From the NCBI GenBank assembly GCA_022575985.1, contig JAKSXM010000007.1, forward strand, positions 14,014,501 to 14,078,500: 64,000 nt of DNA. Direction: 5' to 3'. This DNA is from Anagrus nilaparvatae (taxonomy: Eukaryota; Arthropoda; Insecta; Hymenoptera; Mymaridae). Below the pieces are notes generated by a model. That model was not told the DNA's origin. It did no database searches and worked only from the letters and a program-made list of their open reading frames with translations. The translations under genes and the position numbers were made by a program. This document shows, in pieces, positions 58,780-64,000 of the stretch (positions within the stretch are counted from its first letter, which is position 1; every line of letters begins with the position of its first letter).

Positions 58780-58789
58780 TTAATGCTAA

Positions 58790-59520
58790 CGCAATGTTTT
58801 TTTCATTATAATTCATTATAAAGCTCAACTGTAACTATTTCAGAATTTTTTAAAAAAATAATACCTTTACTACCTCTGGTACCAATAGTATTTATTATTA
58901 AAAAATTAATATTCTTAACATACAAAGAAATAAAGAAATTAAAACTATTAATTAAATTTTTTTAACAAATAAATTGTTACTAAAAATTTGCAAACTAGCC
59001 ATATTGTACTTAAATATTTCTTACTTTTAAATAGGTGCTTGAGAAAAAAAAATCTTATTTACATTTAATTTTCATTACCATAATTTAAACTATTAAATAA
59101 CGTAAATATTTATTTTACAAAGTATAATTTTTATTTACTATAAAATTAAATTCATTCATTTATTTATTTAGTAATAAATAAAAAAAAAACGTTTTATTAC
59201 ATTAAAAAAAAAAAAATAGGTAAAATACATATATGTAAATTTAAAAGTGTAAAATTTAATACCTCTTTTAAATATAAAGTATTTATTTTATGTTTTCAAA
59301 CTTTGAAAAACATGAATTTCAACTCTTTAAATCTCTTGGGATTTTCTCTCTTTACCCCCTTACACAAATACACATACGTTTAAATAACTATGAATTGCAT
59401 ATACACCTAAACAGTTGTTTTTTTTTTTCAATAAAAAATAAAAGGGTTTTAGCAGTACGAAAAAAAATTTTTTTGAAACTTCTGAAAATGAACATATACA
59501 TTAATAAAAAATTTTCTTTT
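58790..59520. other. AT-rich sequence, no gene seen
   Basis: Very AT-rich spacer between the TTAA palindrome and the nuclease-CXC element. The open frame from 59290 is not recognised and runs into the element's left end. Confidence 0.4.
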
Positions 59521-59599
59521 TATTACTCCAGTCAAATCACGGGGGGGGGTGGTATTGTTTGTGGCCGCCACCAGATTTGGTCTACTATAGGTTTTTTGG

Positions 59600-60350
59600 G
59601 TCGCTGAATCCGAAAATCGGGGTCTTTTATGTGCGCAATTGGGGCTTGACCCTTAAATCGGGCAAAACTGCCCTTTAAAAGGGCATTTTTGCTGTATTCA
59701 TTGTAGACCTTTGAAATTTGGTATACAGGGGTTTTTTGGGTCGCTGATAACGAATATTGCAGTTTTAATTATGAAAAATTACCCCTTGACCCTTAAATTG
59801 GGCAAAACTGCCCTTAAAAAGGGCATTTTTGCTGTATTCATTCTAAGCCTTTGAAATTTGGTATACAGGGGTTTTTTGAGTCGCTAATAACGAATATTGC
59901 AGTTTTAATTATGAAAAATTACCCCTTGACCCTTAAATTGGGCAAAACTGCCCTTAAAAAGGGCATTTTTGCTGTATTCATTCTAAGCCTTTGAAATTTG
60001 GTATACAGGGGTTTTTTGAGTCGCTAATAACGAATATTGCAGTTTTAATTATGAAAAATTACCCCTTGACCCTTAAATTGGGCAAAACTGCCCTTAAAAA
60101 GGGCATTTTTGCTGTATTCATTGTAAGCCTTTGAAATTTGGTATACAGGGGTTTTTTGAGTCGCTAATAACGAATATTGCAGTTTTAATTATTAAAAATT
60201 ACCCCTTGACCCTTAAATTGGGCAAAACTGCCCTTAAAAAGGGCATTTTTGCTGTATTCATTGTAAGCCTTTGAAATTTGGTATACAGGGGTTTTTTAGG
60301 TTGCTGTTCACGAAAATCGCGTTTTTTTAAATTGAAAATTAGGTGTTTGG
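59600..60350. repeat. 140-bp subrepeats, left arm
   Basis: 'gtatacagggg' recurs at 59721, 59861, 60001, 60141 and 60281, exactly 140 bp apart. Each unit holds GGGGTTTTTTGRGTCGCTRA, 'acgaatattgcagttttaatt', 'accccttgacccttaaattg' and the hairpin TGCCCTTAAAAAGGGCA. Confidence 0.95.
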
Positions 60351-60532
60351 CCTCAAATTTGCTAAAACTACTCCTAAAAGGGTTTGAAAGGTATACATAA
60401 ATGAATCATACATTTTTAAGTAATAAGATTTTTTATTATTATTTAAACATAACATATTGTTCTAAAAAAAGTACAAAAAAGTACGAAAACAAATAATTTT
60501 TGAGACATTTTGCAAATATTATATACAATTAA

Positions 60533-62590
60533 TCATACTCCATACTCAATATTATCATAGCTATCGTTATAAATGCAGTCAACACTAATATTTGGTTCAA
60601 AAATTGAACAATCGTAATCTTCATACGTTCTCTCCAGAAGACTGTCATCGTTTTCGTCTATGGTGACGTTTGGCTCTAAAATGGAATTATCCTCACATGT
60701 GTTTTCTGAATTTATGTCAGAGTTATGTTCACAATTTTCGCAGCTCTGACCACTGCACGTTTTGCAGAATATGCTGCATTTTAGACCCAGTTTGCGACAT
60801 CCACATTTTTTTAGGCAACCTTTTTTACAACCGCAACTAAATTTCTTTAAAAATTTGTCTGGTATAAGTGGACATGCAGTAAAAACAGGCTCTAAAATAT
60901 TATCTTTACCGGTTTTCCAACCCCAATCTAAGGGGTTTAAATCTAAATTCAAAGACCAATATTGACATTGAAAGTACACTCGTTTTGTGTGTTCTAGTAT
61001 AGCATAGTCAGTTGGTGGGAGCTTACGAATATCGTAATCTCCAGTCAAATTCTTATAGTGCCTGAGTCTAATCATATTGTATCTGCTTTGAGTAGTTATT
61101 GGATGACCATATAATATGCAAACTATATCTAACGCTATTTTCCGGAGGTCATCAATATTTGCATCGGGTTTAAAAAATTCTTCAGCCTTCTTGGCTAAAT
61201 TGTCATCCTCCTCTGCATCCATAAGTTTGAAAATTTTTTCTTTCCCTCTTAAATAAAATGCAGAAGTGGTATCAGATCCACAAAATGCATGCAAAAAGGC
61301 TACAATTTTTTTTAATTTTGTGTATTTAAATTTATCAGGATGAAACACTATTTTAGGTTCTCTTTTTTTGTCCCTTTTTTTGTTAGGTTTTTCTAAGTAA
61401 ACGTTTGATTTATCGCCAGAAAACTGGGTTAACAAAATTAATATATCTGTATCCTCTGCAACTATTTTAACAGCTTCGTACTCTTCAGATTTATTAATCG
61501 CTGTATGTACTATTAATGCATCAGCATCTTCGACGGCTTGGATTACCTCTACTCCCATTTCTTGAAACATTGGTGTCAGTCGATTTATTAAGAGTTCTTT
61601 ATTATGACCACTGCTTAAAAAATCTTCCTGAGAAACACCAGCTTCTTTTTCATCTGACAAAAATTCTTGATTAGCAGAATAGTGTCTTTTAGATCTTCTT
61701 GACCTCTCAAAACTTTTGGTACTATTTTCTGATAAATATCCATCAAACACAACAGTACACGAAGCATACTGTTTTATATGATTACAATACATATCAAAAA
61801 TTTCTTTAAATGTGGATGTTGGTTTCCAAGTAATGCGATGTAGTAGGTTGCCCCCATCAATTACTGCAATTGTATTACTTGGGAACTCAAAATCTGTAAC
61901 TGGGTCAAAGAGATTATATAATACACTTTTTTCTGATTTATAAAAACCTACTCCGTCAAATATTGCTGCTGGAAACGGAGCTAATTCATAAGAAAGGTAA
62001 TCCTTTAAACCTTCCGTTTTATCATTGGCGCCTAATATTCGCAAAAATACTGCATTTGGATTCACTGGAATTACTTCGTTACCAATTTTAAAGGACGACA
62101 TCATAGCTGATAACGGCAAAACCTTGTTTGACCGTTTTAGATGTAATTCAGAAAAATTCAAATTGGTAAGAGTTTTAACAATTTCAATACCTAACTGATC
62201 TGCCAAGTGACAATTTACGAGACTGTTACCTATTAAACCGGTATCTAAGGCAATCAAATATGGGAGAGTAGGAAAGGGTTCATGATTGTCAAAATACTTA
62301 GACAATTCTATCAAATCTTGTCTATCCTTTTCTCTTCTTGCTGGTCGAGCATCAACATGTTGATCACTGCTAGAAATATCGATACCAGAATATTTTAAAA
62401 GTGCTTTAATTATTTCTAATAGAACAGAAGATGAGGATATCCATTTTGCTATTACGGCATCTGTTACACCTCTTCGAATAAATCCTTTAACAGTTTTGCC
62501 CGATTTAAGGGTCAAGGGGTAATTTTTCATAATTAAAACTGCAATATTCGTTATTAGCGACTCAAAAAACCCCTGTATACCAAATTTCAA
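60533..62590 (-). CDS. Predicted FEN1/PIN-like nuclease with C-terminal CXC domain
   Basis: An intact 685-residue frame inside the TIR element. Residues 1-33 are translated from the terminal repeat, so the real start may be Met21 (62530) or a spliced upstream exon. Residues 75-140 (SSDQHVDARPARREKDRQDL .. TGLIGNSLVNCHLADQLG) resemble a conserved block of uncharacterised invertebrate proteins. Residues 240-445 look like a FEN1/PIN-type metal-dependent nuclease. Acidic positions occur in IDGGNLLH (Asp245), FDGY (Asp283), VEDADALIV (354-357), AEDTDILILL (380-382) and FCGSDTTSAF (Asp440). Residues 584-621 form a tesmin/TSO1-type CXC domain (CGCKKGCLKKCGCRKLGLKC), a zinc-binding DNA-contacting fold. 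The tail is acidic. It is probably the element's transposase or an accessory nuclease that binds the repeats, but no classical DDE domain is seen. Relatives I recall appear longer at the N-terminus, so this copy may be truncated. Confidence 0.85.
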   Translation of the reverse strand: MKFGIQGFFESLITNIAVLIMKNYPLTLKSGKTVKGFIRRGVTDAVIAKWISSSSVLLEIIKALLKYSGIDISSSDQHVDARPARREKDRQDLIELSKYFDNHEPFPTLPYLIALDTGLIGNSLVNCHLADQLGIEIVKTLTNLNFSELHLKRSNKVLPLSAMMSSFKIGNEVIPVNPNAVFLRILGANDKTEGLKDYLSYELAPFPAAIFDGVGFYKSEKSVLYNLFDPVTDFEFPSNTIAVIDGGNLLHRITWKPTSTFKEIFDMYCNHIKQYASCTVVFDGYLSENSTKSFERSRRSKRHYSANQEFLSDEKEAGVSQEDFLSSGHNKELLINRLTPMFQEMGVEVIQAVEDADALIVHTAINKSEEYEAVKIVAEDTDILILLTQFSGDKSNVYLEKPNKKRDKKREPKIVFHPDKFKYTKLKKIVAFLHAFCGSDTTSAFYLRGKEKIFKLMDAEEDDNLAKKAEEFFKPDANIDDLRKIALDIVCILYGHPITTQSRYNMIRLRHYKNLTGDYDIRKLPPTDYAILEHTKRVYFQCQYWSLNLDLNPLDWGWKTGKDNILEPVFTACPLIPDKFLKKFSCGCKKGCLKKCGCRKLGLKCSIFCKTCSGQSCENCEHNSDINSENTCEDNSILEPNVTIDENDDSLLERTYEDYDCSIFEPNISVDCIYNDSYDNIEYGV

Positions 62591-63350
62591 AGGCTTAGAA
62601 TGAATACAGCAAAAATGCCCTTTTTAAGGACAGTTTTGCCCAATTTAAGGGTCAAGGGGTAATTTTTCATAATTAAAACTGCAATATTCGTTATCAGCTA
62701 CCCAAAAAACCCCTGTATACCAAATTTCAAAGGCTTACAATGAATACAGCAAAAATGCCCTTTTAAAGGGCAGTTTTGCCCGATTTAAGGGTCAAGGGGT
62801 AATTTTTCATAATTAAAACTGCAATATTCGTTATCAGCGACCCAAAAAACCCCTGTATACCAAATTTCAAAGGCTTAGAATGAATACAGCAAAAATGCCC
62901 TTTTTAAGGGCAGTTTTGCCCAATTTAAGGGTCAAGGGGTAATTTTTCATAATTAAAACTGCAATATTCGTTATCAGCTACCCAAAAAACCCCTGTATAC
63001 CAAATTTCAAAGGCTTAGAATGAATACAGCAAAAATGCCCTTTTAAAGGGCAGTTTTGCCCGATTTAAGGGTCAAGGGGTAATTTTTCATAATTAAAACT
63101 GCAATATTCGTTATCAGCGACCCAAAAAACCCCTGTATACCAAATTTCAAAGGCTTACAATGAATACAGCAAAAATGCCCTTTTTAAGGGCAGTTTTGCC
63201 CAATTTAAGGGTCAAGGGGTAATTTTTCATAATTAAAACTGCAATATTCGTTATCAGCGACCCAAAAAACCCCTGTATACTAAATTTCAAAGGCCTACAA
63301 TGAATACAGCAAAAATGCCCTTTTAAAGGGCAGTTTTGCCCGATTTAAGG
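62490..63350. repeat. 140-bp subrepeats, right arm (inverted)
   Basis: The inverse string 'ccctgtatac' recurs at 62571, 62711, 62851, 62991, 63131 and 63271, exactly 140 bp apart, giving six units in opposite orientation to the left arm. The innermost unit overlaps the 5' end of the coding frame. Alternate units share variants (cagcta/cagcga, ttttaaaggg/tttttaaggg), which suggests amplification as 280-bp pairs. Confidence 0.95.
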
Positions 63351-63479
63351 GTCAAGCCCCAATTGCGCACATAAAAGACCCCGATTTTCGGATTCAGCGA
63401 CCCAAAAAACCTATAGTAGACCAAATCTGGTAGCGGCCACAAACAATACCACCAAAACCGTGATTTTACTGGAGTATAT

Positions 63480-64000
63480 TTCTTGTTGTCTATATTTTTC
63501 TCTAATTAGTGGGTTCTATCTAACAGGTTAAACTGTTTTTAATCTGACTTAATGATAAGTTGAAAATTTAAAGTTACTTTTTTCTAATTATTTTTATGAA
63601 ATAGCCTGTTAAATTATACTATAACGCAATAATTGCAAGCTTTAAATATTTTGGTAAATTATTTGAGGAATTTTTAATGAGATTTTTTAAATGCTGTTTA
63701 AAGAAGTGTAGTATAATTAAAGTTAACAAAATTGTAACAAGATATTAGATACTTTCGAGGAAGAATCTTGAGAAATACTGACTCGTTGAATAAATACTCG
63801 GTCATTAAAGAAAGTATTTGTAAATTTTTGTATATATGAGTCATTTCAAGTAAAAATATACTTACAATTCAAAGATAAGTAACTGACATTGATAAAGTTA
63901 AAAATAATTATAAAATATTGTTGTTAACTTCTACTATTTTATATAAGGCATTCCACATCAAGGAGGCCAAAATTAAGTGAAGGATTATAAGGATTAGTTT
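63480..64000. other. AT-rich sequence to window end, no gene seen
   Basis: Probably still neprilysin intron. No HExxH-encoding exon is visible. Confidence 0.4.

Larger units (their letters stand above)
59524..63476. mobile_element. 3.95 kb DNA transposon-like element encoding a nuclease-CXC protein
   Basis: The termini TACTCCAGTCAAATCACGG (left) and TACTCCAGTAAAATCACGG (right, reverse strand) are inverted copies flanked by TAT (59521-59523 and 63477-63479), a 3-bp target duplication. Each terminal repeat starts with a ~180-bp unique part (ggtggtattgtttgtggccg, ctactataggttttttgggt). An array of 140-bp units follows, inverted between the arms: about five on the left (59600-60350) and six on the right (62490-63350). 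The outer ~185 bp of the arms differ at only about three positions, so the insertion is young. Between the arms lies one intact minus-strand gene (62590-60533). Known relatives may be Academ-like transposons, reported to have 3-4 bp duplications and XPG-type nuclease genes, but that link is only a suggestion. Confidence 0.88.

Noticed and set aside
60762..60965. Plus-strand frame opposite the CXC domain
   Set aside because: Antisense shadow; composition mirrors the Cys-rich coding strand.
59521..63479. CRISPR-like array suggested by the regular 140-bp repeats
   Set aside because: Units are contiguous without unique spacers, inverted between arms, and the genome is eukaryotic; they are transposon subterminal repeats.

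Overview
The window is AT-rich eukaryotic DNA from an insect. Two host genes are visible, both incomplete here. One is a multi-exon neprilysin-like (M13) metallopeptidase on the + strand, with eight GT-AG exons between 36653 and 55502. The other is a chemosensory odorant receptor on the - strand, with three exons between 20068 and 18206. An odorant receptor of this type points to an insect. The receptor's style and the AT richness suggest a hymenopteran such as a parasitoid wasp, but that is only a tentative inference.

Almost everything else is mobile DNA, much of it nested. Left part (1-18000): a duplicated AT-rich repeat; an R1-like LINE fragment (2655-5853) split by a 1.28 kb inverted-repeat element (2708-3984); a CR1/L2-type LINE whose 3' UTR (8460-12780) is split by a 2.84 kb hAT-type element with an 8-bp target duplication; a fold-back element (about 12806-15287) holding a Helitron-like insertion and a TTAA-type MITE; then further fold-back elements. 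Middle (18000-36600): the odorant receptor, several fold-back and TIR elements with one tRNA-like sequence, a second CR1/L2-type LINE copy, a 1.15 kb near-perfect palindrome and a 55-bp tandem repeat. Right part (36650-64000): the neprilysin exons. Their large introns hold an antisense Jockey-type LINE (39756-43545), a 138-bp satellite (49777-51550), TTAA MITEs and a third CR1/L2-type LINE fragment. After the last visible exon lies a 3.95 kb element (59524-63476).

That last element is the most interesting object. It has terminal inverted repeats of about 0.9 kb built from exact 140-bp subrepeats, a 3-bp target duplication (TAT), and one intact 685-codon gene. The gene encodes a predicted FEN1/PIN-like nuclease fused to a tesmin/TSO1-type CXC domain. 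At least five other loci in the window share its core motif GGTTTTTTGGGTCGCTGA, or a one- or two-base variant of it. One of them (2708-3984) has the same TACTCCAGT terminus and also a 3-bp duplication (CCA). Removing that element and one CCA makes the interrupted LINE reading frame continuous. This suggests a family of DNA transposons, with one coding copy and several non-coding derivatives, in which the nuclease-CXC protein is the transposase or an accessory factor.
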